From NCBI RefSeq assembly GCF_021742065.1, contig NZ_JAKKIE010000008.1, forward strand, positions 1-64,000: a stretch of 64,000 nucleotides of DNA. The letters are read 5' to 3'. Below the pieces are notes generated by a model. The model did not search any database. It was not told the origin of the DNA and was given only the letters and a program-made list of their open reading frames with translations. This document shows, one piece after another, positions 9,199 through 19,163 of the stretch (positions are counted from its first letter, which is position 1; each line of letters opens with the position of its first letter). The position numbers and the translations under genes are program-made. This stretch comes from Rhizorhapis sp. SPR117 (GTDB taxonomy: Bacteria > Pseudomonadota > Alphaproteobacteria > Sphingomonadales > Sphingomonadaceae).

Positions 9199-11868
9199 AT
9201 GTTTTCACCCTTTTTCCGGTATGCCTGCCTGTCTGCGACGGCACCTCTCGCTCTTGCTACAGCAACGCCCGCCCTCCTTGCGCAGGATACCGTTCCTCCT
9301 GGAGCGCATGTTGGCGATGTGCCCACCCAGCTTCCCGTCAATGCCCGTCCAACTCATTATGCCCTTTCCGTCACGCCTGATGCTGCGAAACTCAGCTTCA
9401 CCGGCAGGGTGGCGATTGACCTGGACCTTCTGGAGCCATCCTCCAGTCTGACACTGAATGCGGCGGATCTGGACATTTCGAGCGCTGACATAAGCGCCAT
9501 CGGGGGCAAGGCGATCACGCCCAAGGTCAGCATCAACCCCGATGCGCAGACGGCGACATTCACCTTTCCCAGAAGCCTAGCGCCTGGAAAGTACCGGCTG
9601 AACATCGCTTATTCCGGCAAGATATACACCCAGGCCGCCGGGCTGTTCGCACTCGATTATGAAATTGGCGGCGAAAAGAAACGAGCCCTCTTCACCCAAT
9701 TCGAAGCCCCCGATGCGCGGAGATTCGTGCCCAGTTGGGACGAACCATTATATAAAGCAACATTCGACCTGACGGCGATCGTGCCTGCCGATCAACTCGC
9801 CATAAGCAACATGCCGATCAAATCCCGTCAAAAGGTGGGGAATAGCAGGGTGGCAGTGACCTTCGCCACCACCCCGAAAATGTCGTCCTATCTACTCTTC
9901 TTCGGTGTCGGTGAGTTGGAACGCACGGCCATGATGGCGGGCAAGACCGAAGTTGGCATCGTGACGGGCAAAGGCAACGCCGACAAGGCGCAATATGCAT
10001 TGAAGGCGGCAGCGGAAATTCTTCCTTTTTATAATGACTATTTCGGCATCGATTTTCCGCTGCCCAAACTCGATAATGTGGCAGGCCCAGGCCAGAGCCA
10101 ATTCTTCAGCGCCATGGAAAATTGGGGGGCGATCTTTTCGTTTGAACGTGTGCTGCTCGATGATCCAAAGATCACGACTGAAGCCGATAAGCAACGCATC
10201 TACGTCGTTCTGGCACATGAGATGGCGCACCAATGGTTTGGCGATCTCGTGACCATGGCCTGGTGGGACGATCTCTGGCTGAATGAAGGATTCGCAAGCT
10301 GGATGGAGAGCAAAACGACAGCCCATTTCAACCCGGAATGGCATGTTGAACTGGATAAGGTCGACAGCAAAGAGGCCGCCAGGTCGCTCGATGCTTTTGT
10401 TACCACCCACCCCGTTATCCAGAAGATCCAGACGGTGGAACAAACCAGTCAGGCCTTCGACGCCATCACCTATCAGAAAGGCGAGGCCGTCATTACCATG
10501 TTGGAGGGATTTGCCGGTGAGGACGTATGGCGGAGCGGCATTCGGCAATATATGAAGGATTACGCCTATCATAATACCGTGACCGATGACCTCTGGACCG
10601 CTGTAGAAAAGGCTGGCGCCAAGGGCGTGACGCAGATCGCGCATGATTTCACGCTTCAGCCAGGCATTCCACTTATCGAGGTGAAGAAAGCGGCTTGCGA
10701 GAACGGCATGACCAAACTGTCACTCTCGCAAGGGGAGTTCACCCGCGACCGCAAGAACAAGACACCACTCATGTGGCACGTTCCCGTCATCGCCCGCATT
10801 GCCGGCCAGACAGAAAGCCGCGCAATCATCGCCGATGGTTCAGGAAATATGACACTGGCTGGCTGCGGTCCACTGATCGTGAATGCGGGGCAAAGCGGCT
10901 ATTATCGCGTGCTGTACGATGAAACGACGCTTTCTGCTCTCAAGGGCAATTTCACGGCGCTGGAACCGATCGACCAACTCGGCCTGCTGGGCGATAATTT
11001 TGCGATGGCCTATGCCGACAGGCAGCCAATATCCAAAGCGCTTGATTTGCTCGACGCGGTGCCCGGCGACGCACAGCCCAAGTTGTTGAATGCTGTATCG
11101 GACTATCTTTATGGACTCTATTCGACCTTTGACGGCGATCCTCCCTTGCAAACGAAAATCGCGGCCTTTGCGACCACGAGGCTTGAACCGGCATTGCGCC
11201 GCTTAGGGTTTGCCCCGGCCGCAGGCGAAAGCAGCGAAAACGCGATCCTGCGCAGTAATCTGCTCATTAACTTGGGCGCGATGGGAAATTCCATGGTGCT
11301 GGAGACTGCGAACGAGCGTTTCGCACAGCTCGATCATGATCGGTCGGCGTTGGATGGACCGCTACGCACAACCTGGCTCAATGTCACCGCCCGGCATGCC
11401 GACCAGGCCACCTGGAACAAGCTGCGCGCCATGGCCAACGCTGCTCCGTCGCAGCTGGAAAAGAGCAGCCTTTTCAGCCTGTTGGGAGCCGCCTATGATA
11501 AGGCGCTCGCGCAGAAGGCGCTTGATCTGGCCCTGACCGATGAGCCGGGCGCAACCAACAGCGCCGCGCTCATTTCACGTGTCAGCAGCCGTTATCCCGA
11601 CATGGCGGTCGATTTCGCGCTTGCCCATCTGCCGGAGGTGGAAAAGCTGGTCGATACCTCCTCGCGCTCCCGCTATGTGGCGCGGCTGGCCGGTGGATCA
11701 AAGGACAAAGCCATGCTCGACAAGCTCGACGCCTATGCGACCGCCCATCTAACGCCGGAATCACGCAAGCCGATCGATCAGGCGATTGCCCGCATCCGGG
11801 AAAGCATCGCTACGCGCACACGAATCAAAGCAGATGTTGAACGCTGGTTCGCGGGCGAAAGGAAATAG
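9199..11868 (+). CDS. Exported M1 family zinc aminopeptidase
   Basis: About 889 residues. The ATG at 9199 gives a signal peptide (FSPFFRYACLSATAPLALA..., cut near ALLAQ). An upstream frame start at 9163 would add a charged, non-signal segment and is rejected. The exopeptidase motif SAMEN (residues 304-308; family GAMEN) and the zinc site HEMAH (340-344) with NEGFASW downstream are intact. The C-terminal 350 residues form the helical ERAP1-like domain. It is probably periplasmic and removes N-terminal residues from peptides. CGGAGA lies ahead of the start. It is convergent with the yggS-like gene, with only seven bases between the stops. Confidence 0.92.
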   Translation: MFSPFFRYACLSATAPLALATATPALLAQDTVPPGAHVGDVPTQLPVNARPTHYALSVTPDAAKLSFTGRVAIDLDLLEPSSSLTLNAADLDISSADISAIGGKAITPKVSINPDAQTATFTFPRSLAPGKYRLNIAYSGKIYTQAAGLFALDYEIGGEKKRALFTQFEAPDARRFVPSWDEPLYKATFDLTAIVPADQLAISNMPIKSRQKVGNSRVAVTFATTPKMSSYLLFFGVGELERTAMMAGKTEVGIVTGKGNADKAQYALKAAAEILPFYNDYFGIDFPLPKLDNVAGPGQSQFFSAMENWGAIFSFERVLLDDPKITTEADKQRIYVVLAHEMAHQWFGDLVTMAWWDDLWLNEGFASWMESKTTAHFNPEWHVELDKVDSKEAARSLDAFVTTHPVIQKIQTVEQTSQAFDAITYQKGEAVITMLEGFAGEDVWRSGIRQYMKDYAYHNTVTDDLWTAVEKAGAKGVTQIAHDFTLQPGIPLIEVKKAACENGMTKLSLSQGEFTRDRKNKTPLMWHVPVIARIAGQTESRAIIADGSGNMTLAGCGPLIVNAGQSGYYRVLYDETTLSALKGNFTALEPIDQLGLLGDNFAMAYADRQPISKALDLLDAVPGDAQPKLLNAVSDYLYGLYSTFDGDPPLQTKIAAFATTRLEPALRRLGFAPAAGESSENAILRSNLLINLGAMGNSMVLETANERFAQLDHDRSALDGPLRTTWLNVTARHADQATWNKLRAMANAAPSQLEKSSLFSLLGAAYDKALAQKALDLALTDEPGATNSAALISRVSSRYPDMAVDFALAHLPEVEKLVDTSSRSRYVARLAGGSKDKAMLDKLDAYATAHLTPESRKPIDQAIARIRESIATRTRIKADVERWFAGERK

Positions 11869-11875
11869 GAATGCG

Positions 11876-12556
11876 CTATTTGCGCGCGCCGAACAGGGCC
11901 GTACCCACGCGAATATGGGTCGCGCCCAGCATCACAGCAGTTTCGTAATCACCCGACATCCCCATACTCAGTCCGGTAAGGTCATGGTCGCGCGCGATTT
12001 TCGCCAGAAGCGCGAAATAGGGCGCAGCTTCGACGTTGGCAGGAGGTACGCACATCAGGCCCGCTAAGGGGATTCCAGCGCCCTGTGCAGCAGCGATTAA
12101 AGCTGGCAAAGCGTCGATAGCACACCCACCTTTTTGTGACTCATCCCCAATATTCACCTGAATGAAACAGGGCGGATGGCGACCGAGCTTATCCATGGCC
12201 CGGGCGACTGCCATGAGCAGTGACGGGCGATCGAGCGAATGGATGAAGTCAAATAAGGCGACCGCCTCTTCGGCTTTGTTCGATTGCAGTTGGCCGACCA
12301 TATGCAAGCTGATGTCTTGATAAACCTCCCGCAGAGCAGGCCATTTTGCGTGCGCTTCCTGTATTCGGTTTTCCCCAAATACACGCTGACCCGCATGAAT
12401 CAGCGGTACAATATCGTCGGTGCCCTGCGTCTTGGAAACGGCGATAAGAACGACGTCTTCGCTTTTACGGCCTGCGTTGCAAGCCGCCCGATCTATCCGA
12501 TCGCAAACACGAGCCAGGCGCTGCGCTGCTTCATTATCGTTGCTTTCACCAGTCAT
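11876..12556 (-). CDS. YggS/PROSC family pyridoxal phosphate homeostasis protein
   Basis: A 226-residue alanine-racemase-like TIM barrel that binds PLP and buffers its free level. The PLP lysine is in VLIAVSKTQ (Lys42). Other family motifs are FGENRIQEA, HMVGQLQSNKA, SLDR, VNIGDESQKGG and the C-terminal LSMGMSGDYETAV with IRVGTALFG. The open frame continues upstream to 12709, but the ATG at 12556 (MTGESNDNE) fits the family; the extension is not conserved-looking. Its start is only 22 bases from the divergent thiE-like start, so the two promoters must overlap the neighbouring genes. Confidence 0.9.
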   Translation of the reverse strand: MTGESNDNEAAQRLARVCDRIDRAACNAGRKSEDVVLIAVSKTQGTDDIVPLIHAGQRVFGENRIQEAHAKWPALREVYQDISLHMVGQLQSNKAEEAVALFDFIHSLDRPSLLMAVARAMDKLGRHPPCFIQVNIGDESQKGGCAIDALPALIAAAQGAGIPLAGLMCVPPANVEAAPYFALLAKIARDHDLTGLSMGMSGDYETAVMLGATHIRVGTALFGARK

Positions 12557-12578
12557 AACGGCTGCTATAGGCAGAGCA

Positions 12579-13208
12579 ATGCTATGCCACCAGTCCCGAA
12601 ATGTCACGAAAGTGCATCTGCCCCGTCTCTGGCTGATGAGTGATGAACGCATCAACGATGAAGCGCTATTGGCAGCAGTCAAGCGCCTGCCCCGCGGCGC
12701 AGGAGTCATTTTCCGGCACTATGGCTTGTCACAATCCGCAAGACGATCATTATTCCTTCAAGTGCAGAGCATCACGCGGCGCCGAAAGCTTATTCTGGTT
12801 ATCGCGGGGTCGGAACGTCTGGCACTTGCATGGAAAGCCGATGGTTTTCACGGGCGAACCCTGCACAAATCCCAACATCGCCATTTGATTCGAACGGCTC
12901 CCGTCCATGACCTGATCGAAATCTGCCAAGCGGAACGTTCGGGCGCGCACCTCCTGTTCTTGTCTCCTCTTTTCCCTACACGATCACACCCGCAGGCGAC
13001 GGAATTAGGGCGGGTAGAATTCGCCTTTCTTGCGCGACAGGCACGGCGACCTGTCGTTGCGCTGGGCGGCATGACGGCAATACAAGCAAAGATATTGCGG
13101 CAATTAAACGCTTACGGGTGGGCTGCAATCGATGGATTGAGCAAAACGGAAATGAAGGGCAGTCAGATGCCCTCTCCACTCAAACGGAGGCAAACCATAT
13201 CGAGCTGA
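12579..13208 (+). CDS. Thiamine phosphate synthase-like (TenI/ThiE fold) protein
   Basis: A 209-residue TIM-barrel protein starting near LPRLWLMSDERIND, a pattern common in sphingomonad thiE-like proteins. It has LLFLSPLFPTRSHP and VVALGGM, matching the phosphate-binding end of ThiE/TenI. The ThiE pyrimidine/diphosphate motif (usually GVHLGQxD) is replaced by GFHGRTLHKSQ, and the usual TxTK segment is absent, so catalysis of thiamine phosphate formation is doubtful. No TPP riboswitch is visible upstream. Its last 46 bases overlap the end of parB on the other strand. The ATG at 12636 is an alternative start but would remove conserved residues. Confidence 0.7.
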   Translation: MLCHQSRNVTKVHLPRLWLMSDERINDEALLAAVKRLPRGAGVIFRHYGLSQSARRSLFLQVQSITRRRKLILVIAGSERLALAWKADGFHGRTLHKSQHRHLIRTAPVHDLIEICQAERSGAHLLFLSPLFPTRSHPQATELGRVEFAFLARQARRPVVALGGMTAIQAKILRQLNAYGWAAIDGLSKTEMKGSQMPSPLKRRQTISS

Positions 13209-14083
13209 TCCAGATTGGAATAACCCAGCGTCAGCGTTCCACCACTGCCCTTGTGATGAATCTGGACATGTAGACCCAACAGGTCAGAGAGATGTTGTTC
13301 AAGCGCGGTCAAATCGGCATCATCCCTGCGCGGCGGCTTTTGGGAAACCTTGTTGTTGCGCACTGGCTTCGCCTGCTTTGCCAGTTTTTCTGTTTCTCGA
13401 ACCGACAGACCCTTTTCCACCACGATCCTGGCCAGGGCTTCGCAATCGGGAGCGCCAATCAAGGCGCGGGCGTGCCCCATATTCAGCTCACCGCGCGTCA
13501 CCATATACTGCACCTGGGATGGCAGATCGAGCAACCGCATAAGATTGGCCACATGGCTGCGCGATTTGCCGACAAGGCGTCCCAGCGCGTCCTGACTATG
13601 ACCGAATTCAGCTATCAGTTTCCGATAGGCCTCCGCCTCTTCAATGGGATTGAGATCTTCGCGCTGAATATTTTCAATGAGCGCGATTTCCAGCGTTTCG
13701 GTATCGCTGAAATCCCGCACGATGGCAGGAATGCGATGCAATTGCGCCCGTTGCGCTGCACGCCAGCGACGTTCGCCGGCGACAATTTGATACCCTCTAT
13801 CCAGCGGCCGAACGATGATGGGCTGAATAACGCCGCGCCGCGAAATACTGTCAGCCAGTTCAGCCATCGCATCGGCATCAAAATGTCGACGCGGCTGCTC
13901 GGGATGTGGAGAAATCATAGATATATCAATACTTTGTATCGATTTTCCTGAGGAACCTGACGGTGTTCCAACAGGCTCTTCACGCGCCACGTCACCCAGC
14001 AGCGAATTGAGGCCCCGGCCAAGACCCGATACCCGGCGAAGCGGCTTTGCAACCTTTTCGCCTGTCTTGTCCGCGTCGCTCAT
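13163..14083 (-). CDS. parB: Chromosome partitioning protein ParB
   Basis: A 306-residue CTP-dependent DNA clamp that loads at parS and spreads around the origin. An N-terminal LGRGLNSLLG (about 21-30) is the ParA-contact segment. The ParB/Srx-like CTP-binding domain has GERRWRAAQRA (103-113) and ENIQREDLNPIEEA (137-150). The helix-turn-helix SQDALGRLVGKSRSHVANL (about 163-181) reads parS, and the C-terminal 50 residues form the dimerisation domain. It is translationally coupled to parA (ATGA overlap at 14080-14083). Three parS sites lie 0.8-3.3 kb upstream. Confidence 0.97.
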   Translation of the reverse strand: MSDADKTGEKVAKPLRRVSGLGRGLNSLLGDVAREEPVGTPSGSSGKSIQSIDISMISPHPEQPRRHFDADAMAELADSISRRGVIQPIIVRPLDRGYQIVAGERRWRAAQRAQLHRIPAIVRDFSDTETLEIALIENIQREDLNPIEEAEAYRKLIAEFGHSQDALGRLVGKSRSHVANLMRLLDLPSQVQYMVTRGELNMGHARALIGAPDCEALARIVVEKGLSVRETEKLAKQAKPVRNNKVSQKPPRRDDADLTALEQHLSDLLGLHVQIHHKGSGGTLTLGYSNLDQLDMVCLRLSGEGI

Positions 14084-14865
14084 GCGGCTATATCCCGCAT
14101 AGGCGGGAGCCGCCCGATCAGCTCCCGCGCCAATTGCATATAAGCCTCCGACCCGGAACAGCGATAATCATATATAAGCGCCGGTAAGCCATGACTCGGG
14201 GCTTCCGACAGACGCACATTTCGGGGAATGACGGTATCGAACACCACATTGCCAAGGCACGCCCGCACATCGTCGGACACCTGTTCCGTCAAACGGTTGC
14301 GCCGATCATACATGGTCAGAGCAACTCCCAATATGGAAAGATTTGGATTGAAACGACCGCGAATTCGCTCAACAGTTTGCAGTAGCTGACTAAGCCCTTC
14401 CAGCGCAAAAAACTCGCATTGTAGCGGGACCAGCAACGATTGTGCCGCGACCATCGCGTTTACGGTCAATAGCCCAAGCGAAGGCGGGCAATCGATCAGA
14501 CAAATATCCCAGCGCCCTTCAGGTGCCTGGGCAAGACCGTGATCGAGTCGATGCGTGCGTTCTTCATAGTCAATCAGTTCGATCTCCGCCCCCGACAAAT
14601 CCTGCGTCGATGGGATGATATCGAGATTGGGAACCCGCGTTGCGATAACCGCTTCAGCCAGACCGCACTCTCCGGTGAGCAAATGATAGCTTGACCAATC
14701 GCGTTCAGCCTGGCCGACGCCCAGCCCAGTTGACGCATTACCTTGCGGATCGAGGTCGACAAGCAAGGTTTTCCATCCGGTCGCGGCGAGCGCGGTGGCC
14801 AGATTGATAGCAGTGGTGGTTTTGCCCACACCGCCCTTCTGGTTTGCAACTGCCAAGCGTATCAT
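14080..14865 (-). CDS. parA: Chromosome partitioning ATPase ParA
   Basis: A 261-residue deviant-Walker ATPase that moves ParB-parS complexes along the nucleoid. The Walker A KGGVGKTT is at 10-17 with the signature lysine, the A' motif LVDLDPQGNAS is near 36-46, and Walker B LIDCPPSLG lies near 120. The chromosomal type is indicated by the short N-terminus, with no helix-turn-helix domain. It overlaps rsmG upstream and parB downstream by four bases each, so rsmG-parA-parB are translated as a coupled unit. Confidence 0.97.
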   Translation of the reverse strand: MIRLAVANQKGGVGKTTTAINLATALAATGWKTLLVDLDPQGNASTGLGVGQAERDWSSYHLLTGECGLAEAVIATRVPNLDIIPSTQDLSGAEIELIDYEERTHRLDHGLAQAPEGRWDICLIDCPPSLGLLTVNAMVAAQSLLVPLQCEFFALEGLSQLLQTVERIRGRFNPNLSILGVALTMYDRRNRLTEQVSDDVRACLGNVVFDTVIPRNVRLSEAPSHGLPALIYDYRCSGSEAYMQLARELIGRLPPMRDIAA

Positions 14866-15494
14866 TTTCTGCCCCTTTTCCGGACTGACCGGCCCAGCAA
14901 TATAGCGCTTTCCGGATCAGTGATACTCGGTTCCACGTGAAACAGCCCCTGCCACGCGGGTCGCACCTGTTGCAATTCATTCTGGCAATTTTTGCCCTTT
15001 GGCAAAAGCCAAATCGTTCGGTCACTCGAGAATCTGACCGCTTTTTCAAACAATCTGTCCAACGGTGCGAAAGCACGAGCGCTGATGACCGAGACCGGGG
15101 CCGTAACCTCAAGCGACTCCAGACGCAAACCATGCACCGTTACCCGCGTCAATCCGAGCTCCACAATAACATGGTTCAAAAATGCAATGCGCCCTTTACG
15201 GGACTCGACCATTTCAACGCACCAGTCACTCAAAATGCCTATGACAATAGCTGGCAGACCTGCGCCCGATCCAAGATCAAGCCATGTGCCGCCATCATTA
15301 TCCGGGGCGTGGCGCAGGAGCTGAGCGCTATCGACAATGTGGCGCGCCCAGACATGATCACGGGTCGACGCAGCGATCAAATTTTGCTGCTGCATCCCCT
15401 CCAGAAGAAGCTCAACATAGGCCGTCAGCCGATCCATTGTTTCACGTGAAACACCAGAATCGTCCAACCAGAGCTTCGCGTCATCCTCAGTCAC
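14862..15494 (-). CDS. rsmG: 16S rRNA (guanine-527-N7)-methyltransferase RsmG
   Basis: A 210-residue Rossmann methyltransferase (formerly GidB) that methylates G527 of 16S r[19 protein letters not shown] is the SAM-binding glycine-rich loop, [15 protein letters not shown] the ribose-binding acidic strand, and [13 protein letters not shown] the catalytic region. Two parS sites lie inside its coding sequence: one encodes VSRET near residue 15, the other HVE near the C-terminus. It overlaps mnmG by four bases upstream and parA by four bases downstream. Confidence 0.96.
   Translation of the reverse strand: MTEDDAKLWLDDSGVSRETMDRLTAYVELLLEGMQQQNLIAASTRDHVWARHIVDSAQLLRHAPDNDGGTWLDLGSGAGLPAIVIGILSDWCVEMVESRKGRIAFLNHVIVELGLTRVTVHGLRLESLEVTAPVSVISARAFAPLDRLFEKAVRFSSDRTIWLLPKGKNCQNELQQVRPAWQGLFHVEPSITDPESAILLGRSVRKRGRK
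14929..14944. other. parS site, within the 3' part of rsmG (14/16)
   Basis: The core CACGTG (14934-14939) and the right half AAACA match the alphaproteobacterial/Bacillus parS consensus TGTTTCACGTGAAACA; two bases of the left half differ (first T to G, fifth T to C). It is the site closest to parAB. Confidence 0.75.
15438..15453. other. parS site, within the 5' part of rsmG (16/16)
   Basis: An exact copy of TGTTTCACGTGAAACA. On the minus strand it encodes the residues VSRET of RsmG, a segment seen in the same place in many alphaproteobacterial RsmG proteins, as expected if the site constrains the protein. Confidence 0.95.
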
Positions 15495-17353
15495 GCAGCC
15501 TTCCGTCTCGCGTGAATCAAGATGGCGGCAAGAGCGGCTGGCGTGATCCCACGGATGCGTCCGGCCGATGCAAGCGTTTCGGGTGCCGCCGCTTCAAGGC
15601 GCTCTATCATTTCAATCGATAGGCCAGCGACCGTCCGATAATCAAGGGATGCAGGAAGGTGGACTGCCTCATTAGCGCGTAACGTTCGGATCTCCGCTTC
15701 CTGCCGCTCCAGATAGGGCGCATAATGCGCGTCTTCAAAGATTTCATTGCATAGATCGATGGGCAGGTCTGCCATCTCTGGAACATGTTCCGTAAGTTGC
15801 GCCAGCCCAACTTCCGGGAAGCGGGCCCATTCAAATAGCGATCGACGCGACCCATCCTGCCGCACAGCGCAACCGAGCTTCATCATTTCGGAAGCAGTCA
15901 CCACCCGATGCAGCAGCGCTTTAATCGCCGATCTCGCATCGGTCCTGTCCTTGAACCATGCATGTCGCTGCTGGCCAACCACGCCATGCGCGATACCCAC
16001 CCCCGTCAGCCGGGTACACGCATTGTCGGCACGCAGGCGTAAACGGTATTCTGCGCGGGCGGTTAGCATACGGTAGGGTTCGGTCACTCCCTGCAAAGTC
16101 AGGTCGTCGATCATCACTCCAATATAACTGCTTACCCGGTCAGGGATAAGAGCGTCTTCCCCTCGGGCAAAAGCCGCAGCATTGATACCGGCGACGAGCC
16201 CTTGCGCTGCGGCCTCCTCGTAACCCGTCGTACCGTTGATCTGGCCCGCGCAATAAAGACCTGGAATGCCACGCACCGCCATACTGCTGTCGAGTGCGCG
16301 CGGATCGATATGGTCATACTCGACAGCATAGCCGGGAACGACGATCACCGCGGCCTCCAGACCGGCCATGCTGCGGATCATGCTTTCCTGTATGTCGACT
16401 GGTAATGATGTGCTGATGCCGTTGGGATAGACGAGGTGGTTATCCAATCCCTCTGGTTCCAGAAAGATCTGATGACCATCGCGGTCTCCGAACCGAAAAA
16501 TCTTGTCCTCGATGGAAGGACAATAGCGCGGCCCCCTCCCCTCTATCGCTCCGCTAAATAATGGTGAGCGATCAAGGCCAGTCCGGATGATCTCGTGGGT
16601 GCGTTCATTAGTTCGGGTGATCGCGCAAAATATCTGGGGCAAAGGGCGCCGCGAAGTCAGCGCCGACATTGTCCATTCGCCACTATCGGACGGCTGTTGA
16701 GGCAATGCAGCCCAATTGATGGTGCGGCCATCGATCCGGGGCGGCGTACCTGTCTTCAATCGGCCAATGGGCAGGCCAGCATCCCGAAGCTGTTGGCCCA
16801 GAGTGACGGCTGAACGCTCGCCGGTCCGTCCTCCAGAAGCGACATCCTCTCCGCGGAAAAGCTTGCCGTTCAGAAAGGTTCCTGTCGCCAACACAATGGA
16901 TGACGCTGGCAGAACAGAACCATCGGCGAGGCGCAAGCCGCTCACCCGTCCACTGTTTATATCCAGCGCCACAACTTCGGCTTCGATGATCTCCAGTCCC
17001 TGCTGCGCGTCGAGCAGCTCATGTATGGCAGCCTTGTAGCGCTTGCGATCCGCCTGAATGCGCGGACCCTGCACTGCCGCCCCCTTGCTGCTGTTGAGCA
17101 TGCGATAGTGGATGGCCGCGGAATCTGCTGCTCGCGCGATCAGGCCGTCAAACGCGTCGACCTCGCGGACCAGATGTCCCTTGCCTAAGCCGCCAATCGC
17201 CGGGTTGCAGGACATTGCACCGATCGTTTCCCGGGAGAAACTGACGAGCGCCGTGCGCGCGCCCTTGCGCGCAGCAGCTGCGGCAGCTTCACAACCGGCA
17301 TGGCCTCCGCCAACCACAATCACGTCAAACATCGTCCGCATAGCGGCGCTCAT
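15491..17353 (-). CDS. mnmG: tRNA uridine-5-carboxymethylaminomethyl(34) synthesis enzyme MnmG
   Basis: About 620 residues, FAD-dependent. With MnmE it installs the cmnm5 group on wobble U34. [16 protein letters not shown] near the start is the FAD dinucleotide fold; [28 protein letters not shown] and the [13 protein letters not shown] VPGYAVEYD are family motifs, and a helical C-terminal domain ends the protein. The open frame reaches a GTG at 17404, but family members start just before FDVIVVGGG, so I take the ATG at 17353; ATGs at 17341 and 17332 are alternatives. With this start, a parS site lies in the 47-base gap to mnmE. Confidence 0.96.
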   Translation of the reverse strand: MSAAMRTMFDVIVVGGGHAGCEAAAAAARKGARTALVSFSRETIGAMSCNPAIGGLGKGHLVREVDAFDGLIARAADSAAIHYRMLNSSKGAAVQGPRIQADRKRYKAAIHELLDAQQGLEIIEAEVVALDINSGRVSGLRLADGSVLPASSIVLATGTFLNGKLFRGEDVASGGRTGERSAVTLGQQLRDAGLPIGRLKTGTPPRIDGRTINWAALPQQPSDSGEWTMSALTSRRPLPQIFCAITRTNERTHEIIRTGLDRSPLFSGAIEGRGPRYCPSIEDKIFRFGDRDGHQIFLEPEGLDNHLVYPNGISTSLPVDIQESMIRSMAGLEAAVIVVPGYAVEYDHIDPRALDSSMAVRGIPGLYCAGQINGTTGYEEAAAQGLVAGINAAAFARGEDALIPDRVSSYIGVMIDDLTLQGVTEPYRMLTARAEYRLRLRADNACTRLTGVGIAHGVVGQQRHAWFKDRTDARSAIKALLHRVVTASEMMKLGCAVRQDGSRRSLFEWARFPEVGLAQLTEHVPEMADLPIDLCNEIFEDAHYAPYLERQEAEIRTLRANEAVHLPASLDYRTVAGLSIEMIERLEAAAPETLASAGRIRGITPAALAAILIHARRKAA

Positions 17354-17380
17354 ACCTAATTTAATTCCTTGGGTCAAAAT

Positions 17381-17396
17381 TGTTTCACGTGAAACG
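17381..17396. other. parS site between mnmE and mnmG (15/16)
   Basis: TGTTTCACGTGAAAC followed by G instead of A. It lies between the mnmE stop and the preferred mnmG start, or encodes VSRET at the very N-terminus of MnmG if the GTG at 17404 is used. Confidence 0.92.
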
Positions 17397-17400
17397 TCTC

Positions 17401-18702
17401 TCACTTTCCGATGCAGAAAGAACCAAAAAGCGTATTCAGCATGTCTTCTGTACTAGCCCGACCCGTTACCGCGTCGAGTGCAGCCCGAGCCACCCGCAGA
17501 TGTTCTGCAACAGCCAAATAATCACTCGTTTTCATGCCCATCGCAAGTTCATGCTTCAACTGCGTCAGCGCCACGCGCTGACGCTTGTTCAGAGCGTATT
17601 CCCCGTCACGAGGCAACAATGTTTGCGCACGTTCGACAAGCATTTTTTGCAGCACACTCATCCCCTCGCCCGTTAAGGCCGACAAGCTGATGTCAGATTC
17701 CGGATACGCCCGCTCTCCAGGCAAGTCAGACTTCGTCTCTATACGGATCAACCGGTCTACGAGATCTTGCGGACATAATTCCGGCGGCCCCAGCCATAGA
17801 ACGATATCACCTTCCACCATGGCGCGACGGGCAAGGTCTATGCCAATGCCTTCGATCTCGTCACCGCTTTTATCCCGCAAGCCTGCAGTATCCGTGACGA
17901 GAAAAGGGAAACCTCCAATAGCGACCGGCACCTCGATCCGATCCCGGGTCGTCCCGGCAATGGGGGACACAATGGCTGCATCACGCCCAACCAACGCGTT
18001 GAGCAAAGTCGATTTACCAGCATTAGGGGGGCCAGCCAGCACCACGCGAACACCGTCGCGTAAACGCTCCGCAGTCGGACGCAGCAGTTCGCCTTCTATT
18101 TCCGCTACTATCCTGCCAAGCGCCTCTGCAACCTTTTCCTCGGCACTCCCCGACACATCGTCTTCATCCGAAAAATCCAGCTCGGCCTCAACCAGGGCGG
18201 AAATCCCAAGTATATCTGTCTGCCACTGTGCGACTCGCCTTGAAAAATAACCCTCTGCCATTGCAATAGCGCTACGGCGCTGCGCTTCGGTTTCGGCAAA
18301 AAGCAGATCAGCAAGACCTTCAGCCTCACTTAAGTCAATTCGTCCATTTTCAAAAGCACGACGCGTATATTCTCCGGGCAAAGCTTCTCGCATGCCGTCC
18401 TGCCCCGCCAACGCGGAAATCACTGCCTGAACTACCGCCCGACCACCATGCAAATGCAGTTCGGCTAGATCTTCTCCTGTAGCGGTATCAGGTCCCGGAA
18501 ACCACAGCACCAACGCGCGATCCAGATGCTCCCCGGTAGTCGGATGACGCAGTGTCCGCACACTTGCCCTGCGCGGCAATGGCAATTTCCCGGCCATCGA
18601 TTTCACTGCCATGGCAGCCAGCGAGCCGCTTATTCTGACTATGGCAATGGCGGCAGGCGGCATCCCGCTCGATAGAGCGAAAATGGTGGCGCGCTCCGTC
18701 AT
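17401..18702 (-). CDS. mnmE: tRNA modification GTPase MnmE (TrmE)
   Basis: 433 residues. An N-terminal tetrahydrofolate-binding domain (about 1-120) is followed by a helical domain with an inserted G domain: G1 GPPNAGKS (224-231), G2 Thr in IAGTTRD (248-254), G3 DTAG (271-274). The C-terminal CIGK (430-433) holds the conserved cysteine. It partners MnmG in making cmnm5U34 and dimerises in a K+-dependent way. It is the first gene of the mnmE-mnmG-rsmG-parA-parB run, 31 bases downstream of a DUF6489 gene. Confidence 0.97.
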   Translation of the reverse strand: MTERATIFALSSGMPPAAIAIVRISGSLAAMAVKSMAGKLPLPRRASVRTLRHPTTGEHLDRALVLWFPGPDTATGEDLAELHLHGGRAVVQAVISALAGQDGMREALPGEYTRRAFENGRIDLSEAEGLADLLFAETEAQRRSAIAMAEGYFSRRVAQWQTDILGISALVEAELDFSDEDDVSGSAEEKVAEALGRIVAEIEGELLRPTAERLRDGVRVVLAGPPNAGKSTLLNALVGRDAAIVSPIAGTTRDRIEVPVAIGGFPFLVTDTAGLRDKSGDEIEGIGIDLARRAMVEGDIVLWLGPPELCPQDLVDRLIRIETKSDLPGERAYPESDISLSALTGEGMSVLQKMLVERAQTLLPRDGEYALNKRQRVALTQLKHELAMGMKTSDYLAVAEHLRVARAALDAVTGRASTEDMLNTLFGSFCIGK

Positions 18703-18733
18703 ATCTGGCAGCTTTTACATCGCGCGTGCGGGT

Positions 18734-18991
18734 TCATTTATCGGATTTGTCGGTGCTCCCGCCCCCGCCCATGCCAAGATTCATCATCTGCTGGAACAGA
18801 CGCATTCCGGCATCGCCCATCATAGGCGAAAAGTTGCTGAACAGTTTTTCCATCTGCTCTACACTGTTTGAACCGTTCATCGTTTCCAACATAGTCTGAA
18901 TATATTTTTCATGGATGGGCGACACATCAGGCAGCCCCAAAAAGGTGCGCGCTTCCTCTGGCGTGCAATCCACGTTCACGGTGACATTCAT
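18734..18991 (-). CDS. DUF6489 family small protein
   Basis: An 85-residue soluble protein. It begins MNVTVNVDCTPEEARTFLGLPDVSP and has a helical middle with repeated Met/Phe (LFSNFSPMMGDAGMRLF) and a flexible Gly/Ser/Asp tail. The pattern matches the alphaproteobacterial DUF6489 family, members of which sit beside mnmE. Function is unknown. It is probably co-transcribed with mnmE and is divergent from the dienelactone hydrolase gene. Confidence 0.8.
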   Translation of the reverse strand: MNVTVNVDCTPEEARTFLGLPDVSPIHEKYIQTMLETMNGSNSVEQMEKLFSNFSPMMGDAGMRLFQQMMNLGMGGGGSTDKSDK

Positions 18992-19163
18992 GGACTTCTA
19001 GCTCCCGGTGTTATCAAGGCGGCATTGCAGCAACCTGTCTCCTTCATGCCGCATGATCGGGCAGATTGCCAGTTTTTCAATATAGCGCAAATATTTGAAG
19101 TCTCGCCGTGACGTGACATAGTGCGGTAGCGGTTCCGACTCAGAAATCAGAAAAGGATTTGGC

